From: Atopobiaceae bacterium UBA5363
GTDB taxonomy: Bacteria; Actinomycetota; Coriobacteriia; Coriobacteriales; Atopobiaceae
NCBI GenBank assembly: GCA_002407925.1
Contig: DHPN01000030.1
Location: 68,557-74,196 of the forward strand
Length of the DNA stretch: 5,640 bases
Reading direction: 5' to 3'
Shown: positions 5,598-5,640 of the stretch, one piece after another
How positions within the stretch are numbered: the first letter of the stretch is position 1
Layout of the letters: each line of letters starts with the position of its first letter
Notes under the pieces: model-generated
What the model saw: the letters and a program-made list of their open reading frames with translations, nothing else
The model's database searches: none
What the model was told of the DNA's origin: nothing
Translations under genes and position numbers: made by a program

Positions 5598-5640
5598 GGG
5601 CCACCTGCCCTTTGCGCGCAAGGGCGCTCAGCCGACAGGC
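5590..5640 (-). CDS. C-terminal end of an upstream gene, possibly the ABC transporter ATPase (partial)
   Basis: From the window edge one minus-strand frame reads ACRLSALARKGQVAHV and stops at TGA (5592-5590). The stop overlaps the permease start as ATGTTTGA, an 8-base overlap that suggests translational coupling. In ABC-3 importers the ATPase gene commonly precedes the permease, so this is its likely identity, but 16 residues carry no diagnostic motif. Another frame is also open over this short stretch, so the call rests on the overlap geometry. Confidence 0.4.
   Translation of the reverse strand, partial: ACRLSALARKGQVAHV

Noticed and set aside
5598..5621. TTG start giving the permease eight more residues
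   Set aside because: No ribosome site precedes it, the added residues are polar and unlike family N-termini, and the ATG at 5597 has a purine-rich site and overlaps the preceding stop.
1..5640. CRISPR arrays, insertion sequences, tRNA or rRNA genes
   Set aside because: No regularly spaced repeats, transposase-like coding sequence, terminal repeats, cloverleaf sequence or rRNA segments were seen on either strand.

Overview
The window is a run of minus-strand genes with moderately high GC coding sequence and more AT-rich spacers. Overlapping and near-abutting gene junctions, AGGAGG-type ribosome sites and the protein families present suggest an anaerobic or gut-type bacterium, possibly an actinobacterium of the Coriobacteriia. 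That placement is inference from protein flavour and base composition only. There is no rRNA, mobile element or other taxonomic anchor.

In the direction of transcription (high to low coordinates) the window holds: the last codons of a probable upstream gene (5640-5590); an ABC-3 family metal transporter permease (5597-4788); a 402-base spacer with potential RNA structure and two tiny cysteine-containing reading frames; a reverse transsulfuration pair, mccB (4385-3210) and mccA (3207-2293), separated by only 2 bases; a 107-base spacer dense in hairpins; an HD-domain protein of unknown substrate (2185-1586); a 229-base spacer with a good promoter and a perfect inverted repeat; diaminopropionate ammonia-lyase dpaL (1356-130); and a 129-base tail holding a large interrupted inverted repeat.

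MccA (O-acetylserine-dependent cystathionine beta-synthase type) and MccB (cystathionine gamma-lyase type) together would convert homocysteine to cysteine through cystathionine. DpaL is a third PLP enzyme and breaks 2,3-diaminopropionate into pyruvate and ammonia. It has its own promoter, so it is probably a separate unit. The HD protein may be read through from the mcc genes.

The coding genes belong to known families. The parts most worth a second look are non-coding: the mccB leader, where a 13-codon frame ending in a Cys codon overlaps one arm of a stem that can switch partners; the operator-like repeat on the dpaL promoter; and the interrupted 16-bp repeat after dpaL. A Met in the substrate loop of MccA is the main oddity at protein level.
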